Below are positions 8,345-15,198 of a stretch of DNA of 64,000 nt, in pieces. Source of the stretch: Lysinibacillus_B sp042920265 (GTDB lineage: Bacteria; Bacillota; Bacilli; Bacillales_A; Planococcaceae). Within the stretch, counting starts at the first letter, position 1, and each line of letters begins with the position of its first letter. The notes beneath the pieces are model-generated. The model made no database searches and was not told where the DNA came from. It was given only the letters and a program-made list of their open reading frames with translations. The stretch is taken from assembly GCF_042920265.1 (NCBI RefSeq), contig NZ_JBDQZI010000003.1, forward strand, positions 1-64,000. The letters run 5' to 3'. The position numbers and the translations under genes are program-made.

Positions 8345-9631
8345 GTGCGTAAGGAAATGAGGAAAGTAATTTTAGATAGACAATTAGAATCTTACTTAAT
8401 ATCCCTTTTTGAGTGTAATACAGATGGCATCCTGCTTTTGAATAAAGGCGGTTATATTGTGGATGCCAATCTTGCTTTTCTTACATTAGGAGGCTATACA
8501 AAGGAAGAACTTTTGAACCGAAATTTTTTAGAGATTATTGTGAATGAACCGCCAGACAATAGTAACCATTTATCATTTACGGAAATCGATTTTACAGATG
8601 CACGTTTTCGATTAATTACGAAAGCGAACACACAAATTGGGTGTTTAATGCGTTTAAATCAAGTGATAGAACATGAAAAGGTTATTGGCTTTTTTTTAAC
8701 GGTTAAAAATATGAGTGAGTTAGATAAAATCGCAGAACGCTATTTAGAGAGTGAATTTAATTATCGAAAAATTGCTGAGAATATTCAAGATGTACTTATA
8801 TTAATGGATCAACATCAAAATTATTTGTATGTCTCTCCATCAAGTAAAGAAATGTTTGGTTTTGACTATACGACTTTTGAACATCAAGAAGTAGGTTTTT
8901 ATATTCATCCGGACGATGTGGAAGAGTTTACGAACAAGTTTCATGCTACTATTGAAAAACGTAAGCCATTTGCATTAAAAATACAGATGCGTCATCAAAA
9001 GCTTATGTGGATTTGGACTGAGATTAAAGGAAAAGCCGTTTACGATATGAATGGTCATTTCTTACATGTGTTATTAGTCATACGCGATATTTCAAGAGAA
9101 CGTCAACAAGAAGAAACACTGAAGTATTTGGCATATCATGATCCTTTAACAAATTTGCCAAACCGTCGTATGTTCCGAGAACATTTAACGAGGGCATTTA
9201 CAAGGCTGAATGAACAGCATATTTCATTTGCTGTTTTACTATTAGATATCGATAATTTTAAACAAATTAATGACTCATATGGCCATGAAATTGGTGATCA
9301 GGTAATTATTGAGTATGGGGCACGATTACAACAAACTATAGGAAAAAAGGGGCTTGTAGCAAGACTAGGTGGAGATGAATTTGTTATATTACTTACAGAT
9401 TTTATTGATGAGGAGCAAGTAAGCAATATTGCATATCGAATCAATGAACGAGTAAGACAAGGTTTATTCATTCAACAAACTTATCTTGAAATCACAACAA
9501 GTATTGGCGTCGCAATATGTGATAACTCAACATTTACGGCATCACAAATATTGCGATATGCAGATAAAGCGCTATACAATATAAAAGAACATGGAAAAGA
9601 TGCATTTAGTATATACAAAGTTGGACAGTAA
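8345..9631 (+). CDS. PAS-PAS-GGDEF diguanylate cyclase
   Basis: 428 residues with no membrane segment: PAS domain 1 (about 12-125), PAS domain 2 (about 130-255, ending ...VIRDISRERQQEE) and a GGDEF domain (about 258-428). The active-site GGDEF is intact near residue 341, after the DPLTNLPNRRMF start motif and LLDIDNFKQIND metal site, so it should make cyclic di-GMP. The RxxD inhibitory site five residues before GGDEF is absent (GKKG there). The start is GTG 8345; ATG 8357 is an alternative, but the ribosome site is poor for both. It has its own flanking terminators and splits menB from menE. Confidence 0.9.
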   Translation: MRKEMRKVILDRQLESYLISLFECNTDGILLLNKGGYIVDANLAFLTLGGYTKEELLNRNFLEIIVNEPPDNSNHLSFTEIDFTDARFRLITKANTQIGCLMRLNQVIEHEKVIGFFLTVKNMSELDKIAERYLESEFNYRKIAENIQDVLILMDQHQNYLYVSPSSKEMFGFDYTTFEHQEVGFYIHPDDVEEFTNKFHATIEKRKPFALKIQMRHQKLMWIWTEIKGKAVYDMNGHFLHVLLVIRDISRERQQEETLKYLAYHDPLTNLPNRRMFREHLTRAFTRLNEQHISFAVLLLDIDNFKQINDSYGHEIGDQVIIEYGARLQQTIGKKGLVARLGGDEFVILLTDFIDEEQVSNIAYRINERVRQGLFIQQTYLEITTSIGVAICDNSTFTASQILRYADKALYNIKEHGKDAFSIYKVGQ

Positions 9632-9660
9632 GAGGCGCGAAACGAGTAGCGCTTTTTTAC
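9632..9660 (+). terminator. Weak terminator after the GGDEF gene
   Basis: Short stem aggcgc/gcgctt around a 10-base loop, then six T. It is only a few bases before the menE ribosome site. Confidence 0.5.
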
Positions 9661-9681
9661 ATTGTAGTGGGAGGAAGGACG

Positions 9682-11115
9682 ATGCAACCAAATTGGTTAG
9701 CTCAGCGAAGTTATTTAACGCCTAATCGAATCGGGTTAAGTTTTGATGAACAGCAATGGACATTTCAAGAACTTTATCAAGAAGCGATATGCATGGCAGA
9801 GAAATTAGCGACATTTCATGTAAATCAGGGTGATCGTGTTGCCATTTTAGCGCCTTCTAGACCAGAGCTGATTATGATGATTTACGGTTGCATGCAAGCA
9901 CAGCTTGAAATGGTCTTTTTAAATGGCCGATTGTCTGAGCATGAATTACAGTATCAAATTGAGGATGCACAAGTAAAGGCAATTCTTGTGCATGAACAGG
10001 AACTACATAAACTTCAGGCAGATGCACGCATCCTTACGTTTAATACTGTTTTAACCGCAGAAAGAACACCGATTAACATCGCACAAGAATGGGACGACAC
10101 GACAACTATTTCGATTATGTATACGTCTGGCACAACTGGTTTCCCAAAAGGAGTACGCCAAACGGTACAAAACCATAGTGCCAGTGCGATTAGCTCGGCA
10201 CTTAATCTAGGGTTAAAAGAAGATGACGTTTGGCTTTGTACAGTTCCAATTTTTCATATTAGCGGATTTTCCATATTAATACGCTCTTTGTTATATGGTA
10301 TGACCGTTCGATTATATGAAAAATTTGATGCAGCAAAGTGTGCGAATGAGATTGTACAAGGGTCGGTAACGAAAATGTCTGTTGTTGCGGTCATGCTTGA
10401 ACGTATCCTTACGTATATGGAGGAGAGTGGGCTAGTAGCACATCCAAACTTTACAACGATGTTACTTGGGGGAGGACCAGTACCAGTTGATTATTTACAA
10501 CGTGCTGCTAAATTACATTTACGTGTTGCTCAAACGTATGGAATGACAGAAACATCATCGCAAACGGCCACATTAAGTAATGAGGATGCGATGCGAAAAA
10601 TTGGTTCAGCAGGTAAACCTTTATTTTTTAATCACATTAAAATTGAGGGTGTAACAAAGCCGCGAGAAGAAGGGGAAATTTGTATTCGTGGACCACATGT
10701 GACACCAGGGTATATCGGAAAATTTGCAGAGCGCGCGGCAACGCAGGATGGCTGGTTAAAAACAGGGGATATTGGTTATTTAGATGAAGAAGGTTATTTA
10801 TATGTCATCGATCGCCGTTCAGATTTAATCATTTCTGGCGGAGAAAATATTTATCCAGCAGAAATTGAAAATGTATTAATGGCGCATCCGAATGTAAAGG
10901 AAGCAGGGGTTTGTGGTATGGACGATGACGTTTGGGGGCAAGTACCGGTAGCATTTGTTGTCGTGAAGCAGCCGATTTCAGAAGAACATTTACTGAATTT
11001 TTGTCAAGCAAGATTAGCGTCATACAAATTACCGAAGAATATCAAGTTTATAGATACACTACCTCGCAACGGCTCTAATAAGCTCTTAAGAAGAAAGTTG
11101 AAGGATATTTTATAA
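9682..11115 (+). CDS. menE: o-succinylbenzoate-CoA ligase MenE
   Basis: 477 residues of the adenylate-forming family, activating o-succinylbenzoate to its CoA ester. Motifs: ISIMYTSGTTGFPKGV (phosphate loop), AQTYGMTETSSQ, GWLKTGDIGYLDEEGYLYVIDRR (hinge) and the C-terminal Lys in PRNGSNKLLRR. I place the start at ATG 9682, not the upstream GTG 9667, because GGAGGAAGG sits at 9669-9677. Other acyl-CoA ligases look alike; the nearby men genes and length support MenE. menC, which follows menE in B. subtilis, is not in the window. Confidence 0.92.
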   Translation: MQPNWLAQRSYLTPNRIGLSFDEQQWTFQELYQEAICMAEKLATFHVNQGDRVAILAPSRPELIMMIYGCMQAQLEMVFLNGRLSEHELQYQIEDAQVKAILVHEQELHKLQADARILTFNTVLTAERTPINIAQEWDDTTTISIMYTSGTTGFPKGVRQTVQNHSASAISSALNLGLKEDDVWLCTVPIFHISGFSILIRSLLYGMTVRLYEKFDAAKCANEIVQGSVTKMSVVAVMLERILTYMEESGLVAHPNFTTMLLGGGPVPVDYLQRAAKLHLRVAQTYGMTETSSQTATLSNEDAMRKIGSAGKPLFFNHIKIEGVTKPREEGEICIRGPHVTPGYIGKFAERAATQDGWLKTGDIGYLDEEGYLYVIDRRSDLIISGGENIYPAEIENVLMAHPNVKEAGVCGMDDDVWGQVPVAFVVVKQPISEEHLLNFCQARLASYKLPKNIKFIDTLPRNGSNKLLRRKLKDIL

Positions 11116-11141
11116 TATTTCTTAGGGGATATTTATCAACG

Positions 11142-11181
11142 AAAGGGTGTCCAGAAAGTTTTCTTTCTAGACACCCTTTTT
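11142..11181. terminator. Terminator after menE, shared with the convergent zinc lipoprotein gene
   Basis: A long stem of about 17 bp (gggtgtccagaaag paired with ctttctagacaccc) is followed by five T on the plus strand. Its core resembles hairpins at 13321 and 28048. Confidence 0.88.
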
Positions 11182-11183
11182 GT

Positions 11184-12200
11184 TTATTGAAGCGCTGTTT
11201 TTAGCGCATCCATATTCTTTGTCATCAATGTGAAATATGTTTCGCCATTCTTTATGTCGTCTGAAGTTAATACACTTAAATTGTGTAAAATAAGTGAATC
11301 AGCACCGACTTCCTGTTGAATCACTTCTGTTAAGTTCGAAGAAACGTTTTGCTCGAAGAAGATGTATTTAATATCCTCTTCTTTTGCTAAGTCGACGATA
11401 GCCGTTAACTCTTTTTGCGATGGTTCACTTTGCGAATTAAGACCTGCAATCGGTACTTGTGAAAAGCCGTAATGACCAGCGATATAGCCAAATGCTGCGT
11501 GTGATACGAAAAATGTTTTCTTTGTCGTTTCAGCTGCCATTGTTTCGAATTCAGCATGTAATGCATTTAATTCTGTTACAAGTGTTTCGTAGTTTTCGGT
11601 AAATACGGCTTCTTGCTCAGGCATGACTGTCACTAATTCATCCTTAATAACCGCTGCTAAATCTTGAGAAATAATAGGCGATAACCATACATGAGAGTCA
11701 TGGTCATCGTGTGCATGATCATTTAAAATATGGTTTGTTTCTTCGCCTTCATGATCATGTCCTTCTTCCTCTTCGTGTGTTTCCCCCTCAGCATGTACAT
11801 GACCAGTTGAAATGTGTAGCTTGTCTTCACTTACATGATCAGCAGTCGCTACTAATGTAACGTGTTCATTCGCTAATGTCTTTTTCGCATTATCGACAAA
11901 GCCTTCAAGTCCTAAGCCAATATAGAAGAAAATATCAGCATCAGCTAGAGACATCATGTCTTTTTGCGTTGGTTCAAATGTATGTTCATTGGCTCCAGGA
12001 GGGTAGATAGATGATACCTCTACATATTCACCGCCAATGCGTTCAGCAAAGTATTGTAGGGGATAAACGGTTGTATAAATAGATAATTTATCTGTTTGGT
12101 TCGTTGTGTCTTCCTTTGATGCTGTGTTGTCATCTTCACCACAAGCAGTGAGTATGATAGCAATCATTGCTAGTAAGAAGATTGATAGGTACTTCTTCAA
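11184..12200 (-). CDS. znuA: Zinc ABC transporter substrate-binding lipoprotein (ZnuA/AdcA-like)
   Basis: 338 residues from the start chosen. A hydrophobic signal ends in the lipobox LTAC, so it is tethered to the membrane. A His/Glu-rich loop with HVHAEGETHEEEE and HAHDDHDSH follows at about residues 130-175, then the SHAAFGY and EQNVSSN segments of cluster A-I metal binders; it captures Zn(II) for an ABC importer. I choose TTG 12200 because AAGAGGTG ends six bases before it; the upstream in-frame GTG at 12209 lies within that ribosome site. A Zur-box-like site overlaps the leader. The znuBC permease and ATPase genes are not adjacent. Mn binding is possible, but the His loop and Zur site favour zinc. 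Confidence 0.87.
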   Translation of the reverse strand: MKKYLSIFLLAMIAIILTACGEDDNTASKEDTTNQTDKLSIYTTVYPLQYFAERIGGEYVEVSSIYPPGANEHTFEPTQKDMMSLADADIFFYIGLGLEGFVDNAKKTLANEHVTLVATADHVSEDKLHISTGHVHAEGETHEEEEGHDHEGEETNHILNDHAHDDHDSHVWLSPIISQDLAAVIKDELVTVMPEQEAVFTENYETLVTELNALHAEFETMAAETTKKTFFVSHAAFGYIAGHYGFSQVPIAGLNSQSEPSQKELTAIVDLAKEEDIKYIFFEQNVSSNLTEVIQQEVGADSLILHNLSVLTSDDIKNGETYFTLMTKNMDALKTALQ

Positions 12201-12216
12201 GATGTTCACCTCTTAA

Positions 12217-12231
12217 TTGTAATTATTACGA
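12217..12231 (-). promoter_or_regulatory. Zur-box-like operator
   Basis: On the minus strand this reads TCGTAATAATTACAA, a 7-1-7 dyad differing from the B. subtilis Zur core TCGTAATnATTACGA at one base. It lies just downstream of a minus-strand promoter (TTGTTT, 17 bp, TATGAT; -10 at about 12244-12249), where a zinc-loaded repressor would block transcription of the lipoprotein gene. Confidence 0.78.
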
Positions 12232-12271
12232 TTTAACAATGATAATCATACACGAATTATCTTTAAAAAAC

Positions 12272-12310
12272 AATAAAAAATAACCTTCGAAATTATTTTT
12301 TTTTCGAAGG
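12272..12310 (-). terminator. Terminator of the yidD operon
   Basis: Arms 12284-12291 and 12303-12310 (ccttcgaa/ttcgaagg) form a hairpin that overlaps the 3' end of yidD; on the minus strand it is followed by TTATTTTTTATT. Confidence 0.8.
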
Positions 12311-12526
12311 CCATTTTTCTGGCACGGGGTCAAATCCACCTGGATGAAGTGGTTGACATTTTAATATGCGTATAACTGTTAAAATGAAGCCTTTAATGGC
12401 ACCGTGTTTTTGAAATGCCTCGAGTCCATAACTTGAGCAAGTCGGGTGAAATCGACAAGAAGGAGGCGTCATGGGTGAAATAAATTTACGGTACAATTGA
12501 ATGAGCCAAATAAAAGGATATTTCAT
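12293..12526 (-). CDS. yidD: Membrane protein insertion efficiency factor YidD
   Basis: 77 residues. The family signature is clear: N-terminal amphipathic IRLYRKFISP-like segment (LIQLYRKFISPMTPPSCRF), then CRFHPTCSSYGLEAF, then KCQPLHPGGFDPVP. YidD sits at the inner face of the membrane and helps YidC-dependent insertion. The ATG overlaps the stop of the upstream 50-residue gene as TAATG, so the two are coupled. B. subtilis has the same gene as ytjA in a comparable neighbourhood. Confidence 0.94.
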   Translation of the reverse strand: MKYPFIWLIQLYRKFISPMTPPSCRFHPTCSSYGLEAFQKHGAIKGFILTVIRILKCQPLHPGGFDPVPEKWPSKKK

Positions 12527-12678
12527 TATTTATCCTCTGCTTTCTGTACAGTTTGTGTTGGCATAGGATCCACCGTTTGTTTTGTTGAAAATCCTTTTTG
12601 TTTTGCAATCCAAATTAAAAAGAAAGAGAACGTACCGACAATGGATACGATTACTATTAGGATAATAGGAAGACTCAT
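12526..12678 (-). CDS. Small membrane protein (50 aa) coupled to yidD
   Basis: A 50-residue frame: a strongly hydrophobic stretch of about residues 3-24 (LPIILIVIVSIVG, then FSFFLIWIA), then a charged tail (KQKGFSTKQ ... QKAEDK). GAGGTG lies nine bases before its ATG at 12678. Its stop overlaps the yidD start as TAATG. I do not recognise the family. One membrane span with a cytoplasmic tail is the simplest reading. Coupling to yidD suggests, but does not show, a role in membrane protein insertion or a translational lead-in. Confidence 0.7.
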   Translation of the reverse strand: MSLPIILIVIVSIVGTFSFFLIWIAKQKGFSTKQTVDPMPTQTVQKAEDK

Positions 12679-12779
12679 AGTAGTATTCACCTCGATTTTA
12701 TTATAACGGTTTTAGGCTATTTTTTGTGCAACAATCTAGTGAACACATATTGCACGAGAAAAGTTCTAAAAATATACAT

Positions 12780-12804
12780 TTTTAAATGATAGAAAAATGG
12801 GTAT
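12780..12804 (+). promoter_or_regulatory. SigB-type promoter of dps
   Basis: TTTTAA (12780-12785), 13 bp, GGGTAT (12799-12804) fits the SigB consensus GTTTAA-N12-15-GGGTAT except for one base. dps is a general-stress gene under SigB in B. subtilis. Confidence 0.65.
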
Positions 12805-12850
12805 ACTAGTAATTGATAACAGTTTTCAATATACTTTATGAGGTGATACT

Positions 12851-13294
12851 ATGGCAAACAAATCATTAGACAACCAATTAAACGAATTAGTAGCAACATG
12901 GTCAGTGTTATACACGAAGTTACACAATTATCACTGGTATGTAAACGGTCCGTCATTCTTTACATTACACACAAAATTTGAGGAATTATATAACGAAGTA
13001 ACATTAAATTTAGACGAAATCGCGGAACGCATTTTATCTAAAGGCGGTAAGCCAGTTGCAACAATGAAAGAGCATTTAGTGCTTTCTCATGTAAAAGAGG
13101 CAGAAGGTAATGAGTCAGCCGAGCAAATGGTGCAAATAACGATCGATGACTTTAAAATTGTCATGAAAGCTTTAAAAGAAGCGATGGAAAGTGCAGCAGC
13201 AGAAGGCGATGATCGTACAGAAGATTTATTAAATGCGAATTATCAAAGTTTAGAAAAACATGCTTGGATGCTTTCAGCGTTCTTAGGCAATTAA
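12851..13294 (+). CDS. dps: Dps-family iron-storage and DNA-protection protein
   Basis: 147 residues, the full length of a Dps subunit. The intersubunit ferroxidase residues are in place: His28, His40, Asp55 and Glu59 (HNYHWYV, FFTLHTKFEELY and LDEIAER). Twelve subunits form a shell that oxidises Fe(II) with peroxide and shields DNA. GAGGTGAT precedes the ATG. A SigB-like promoter lies 50 bases upstream, and an imperfect inverted repeat (12812-12829) sits between promoter and start. Confidence 0.95.
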   Translation: MANKSLDNQLNELVATWSVLYTKLHNYHWYVNGPSFFTLHTKFEELYNEVTLNLDEIAERILSKGGKPVATMKEHLVLSHVKEAEGNESAEQMVQITIDDFKIVMKALKEAMESAAAEGDDRTEDLLNANYQSLEKHAWMLSAFLGN

Positions 13295-13320
13295 ATTACG
13301 GTTTACAGGCTAGCGTATGG

Positions 13321-13358
13321 GGGTGTCCAGAAAGTTTTTACTTTCTGGACACTCTTTT
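13321..13358 (+). terminator. Terminator after dps
   Basis: Perfect 12-bp stem gtgtccagaaag/ctttctggacac (13323-13334, 13341-13352) followed by TCTTTT. Confidence 0.87.
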
Positions 13359-13476
13359 ACTCCTTAATAATTATCCATTAAGAAATATTGCTCCTGCGGT
13401 GGTGACATCAAAATGCCACCAGCCCCTTTGTATAAATTTTATATATATTATTTATACTACTGTAGAGGTGATTAGG

Positions 13477-13782
13477 ATGGAAAAACAAACGTATTATGTC
13501 TCTATCGTACATTTAACATGTACAACAGATCCAGCAGGGCCGTATAATTTTAAAATTGAATTAGAGCCATATAAAGCACGGGTATTTCAAAAGCTATTTC
13601 AGCAAATTCATCAGCTCGAGGGGTCTAATATGTTTCGGGCACATTTACCTTTTATTCCCTATCATATGGATGAATTGAATCATGACATTGACAGTCGCTA
13701 TAAGAAGATCTATGCCCTTATACATGAATTTGGGGATCAGGAAGCAAAAGAATTTGTTGAACAAATACCTTATTTTAGTTGA
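13477..13782 (+). CDS. Unrecognised 101-aa protein
   Basis: 101 residues, soluble, no signal or membrane segment. An apparent beta-rich start (TYYVSIVHLTC, then YNFKIELEPYKARVFQKLF) leads into helical stretches with aromatic and acidic residues (HMDELNHDIDSRYKKIYALIHEFGD). A longer in-frame frame reaches back to 13264 through the dps stop region and terminator, which is not credible; AGAGGTGATTAGG before ATG 13477 sets the start. It lies before ytkD but may be a separate unit. I do not recognise the family. Confidence 0.75.
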   Translation: MEKQTYYVSIVHLTCTTDPAGPYNFKIELEPYKARVFQKLFQQIHQLEGSNMFRAHLPFIPYHMDELNHDIDSRYKKIYALIHEFGDQEAKEFVEQIPYFS

Positions 13783-13830
13783 AGCATTCACGTCCCTTCG
13801 CTACACTTACATTAGTGAGGAGTTGAAGGG

Positions 13831-14298
13831 ATGTTTACATTTATAGATGAAAATGGCTTACGTGTGGACTTACGTTTTGACGAAGGCCCATTTGAAGTCG
13901 AACCAAGACATGTTTTAGCGATTGTAAAATATAAAGATAAATGGCTTTGTACAGAGCATATTAGGCGCGGTGTCGAGTTTCCAGGTGGAAAGCAAGAGGA
14001 AGGCGAAACATTGATAGAAGCAGCAATTCGTGAAGTGTATGAGGAAACACAAGTAAAAGTCACTGATGCCAAATGGTTTGCGTATTATATCGTACATGAC
14101 GAAGTACCATTTTGTAAGGCCGTTTTTACAGCGCGTGTGGAAGCGATTGAGACGTTCGTAGGTGAGTTCGAAACCGTTGCAAGGCATTGGTTAACGGAAG
14201 AAGAATTACGAGCGCATCCTAATTTAAGCTTTTATATGCGTGATGATGGCATGAAAAAGATGTTACAGGAAGTGAAAACACATGTGCGACAATGGTAA
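13831..14298 (+). CDS. ytkD: Nudix hydrolase YtkD-like
   Basis: 155 residues with a Nudix box at about 53-75: GGKQEEGETL ... REVYEETQV. The catalytic Glu residues (E59, E68, E71, E72) and Arg67 are present; the Gly before the last hydrophobic position is Gln74. B. subtilis YtkD hydrolyses (oxidised) nucleoside triphosphates and is also reported to act on RNA 5' ends. GAGGAG precedes the ATG, and the ytmA start lies 17 bases inside its 3' end. The start region can fold back: 13793-13799 pairs with 13825-13831. Confidence 0.87.
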   Translation: MFTFIDENGLRVDLRFDEGPFEVEPRHVLAIVKYKDKWLCTEHIRRGVEFPGGKQEEGETLIEAAIREVYEETQVKVTDAKWFAYYIVHDEVPFCKAVFTARVEAIETFVGEFETVARHWLTEEELRAHPNLSFYMRDDGMKKMLQEVKTHVRQW

Positions 14299-15070
14299 AA
14301 TAGCATCCATGCGCAAATATCCATCTCCGAATCCTACTATTCGGCTAGATGAAATTACATACTGGTCTTGTGGGTTACGGGTCAAAGGATTACTAGCAAG
14401 ACCGACCAATATAAAAAATCCAGAAGCCATGTTATATTTACGTGGCGGCTTACAAACAGTCGGAATGGTGCGACCTGCACGAATCGCTCAATTTGCGCAA
14501 CAAGGTTTTATTGTATTTGCTCCTTATTACAGAGGAAATCGCGGTGGTGAGGGACGAGATGAGTTTGCTGGTAATGATCGATTTGATGCGGTGTATGGAG
14601 TAGATGTATTAAAGCAATTTGTTACGTGCAAGCAAGTGCATGTATACGGTTTTTCGCGTGGCGGCTTAATGGCAATGTGGACAGCAATTTTACGTGATGA
14701 TATTGCCTCTGTTGTAACGTGGGCTGGTGTATCTGATGCCGCAGCAACCTATTGGGATCGTGTTGACATGCGTAGGGGACTTCGGCGAATTATTGGTGGT
14801 ACACCAAATAAAGTACCTGAGCGTTATGAAGATCGAACGCCGCTTTATGATGTAGATCAAATTGATGCGCCAGTGTTAATCATTCATGGAACGAGTGATC
14901 AACATGTGGATATAGAGCATGCATATCAATTGGAATTTTGCTTGCAAGATGCTGGGAAGCTTGTAGAAACGTGGTATTCTTTCGGGTTAAAGCATCATTA
15001 TCCACCTAAGCTAAATCGAGAAACTGTGCAAGCGCTTTGTCAATGGATGAAGAAAAAAGCAACTTCTTAG
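14282..15070 (+). CDS. ytmA: S9-like alpha/beta hydrolase YtmA
   Basis: 262 residues of the prolyl-oligopeptidase-type alpha/beta-hydrolase fold. Seen are LYLRGG (oxyanion region), the nucleophile elbow GFSRGG at about residue 126, Asp in HGTSDQHVD (about 200) and His in GLKHHYPP (about 240). Family members are peptidase- or esterase-like and cytosolic; the substrate is unknown. The start overlaps ytkD by 17 bases, so the two are coupled. An in-frame ATG ten codons later (14309) is an alternative start with a weaker ribosome site. Confidence 0.85.
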   Translation: MCDNGKIASMRKYPSPNPTIRLDEITYWSCGLRVKGLLARPTNIKNPEAMLYLRGGLQTVGMVRPARIAQFAQQGFIVFAPYYRGNRGGEGRDEFAGNDRFDAVYGVDVLKQFVTCKQVHVYGFSRGGLMAMWTAILRDDIASVVTWAGVSDAAATYWDRVDMRRGLRRIIGGTPNKVPERYEDRTPLYDVDQIDAPVLIIHGTSDQHVDIEHAYQLEFCLQDAGKLVETWYSFGLKHHYPPKLNRETVQALCQWMKKKATS

Positions 15071-15086
15071 TGAGGTTGCTTTTTAT
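15054..15086 (+). terminator. Terminator overlapping the ytmA stop
   Basis: Stem aaaaagcaactt/aggttgcttttt around the ytmA stop codon, with T run. Confidence 0.75.
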
Positions 15087-15113
15087 TGCTTTCTGGCGCT
15101 ATTTCTAAAATAA

Positions 15114-15152
15114 ATAAAAAACGGCTATGCACAATTATTGCATAGCCGCATC
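15114..15152 (-). terminator. Terminator of pckA
   Basis: On the minus strand, cggctatgca/tgcatagccg is followed by TTTTTTATTTATTTT. Confidence 0.87.
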
Positions 15153-15198
15153 TATGATATAAAGTTTAAAAAAACGTTATGTCACTCGTAATAAGAAA

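Noticed and set aside
13264..13476. N-terminal extension of the 101-aa gene back to 13264
   Set aside because: It would pass through the end of dps and its terminator; ATG 13477 has a good ribosome site.
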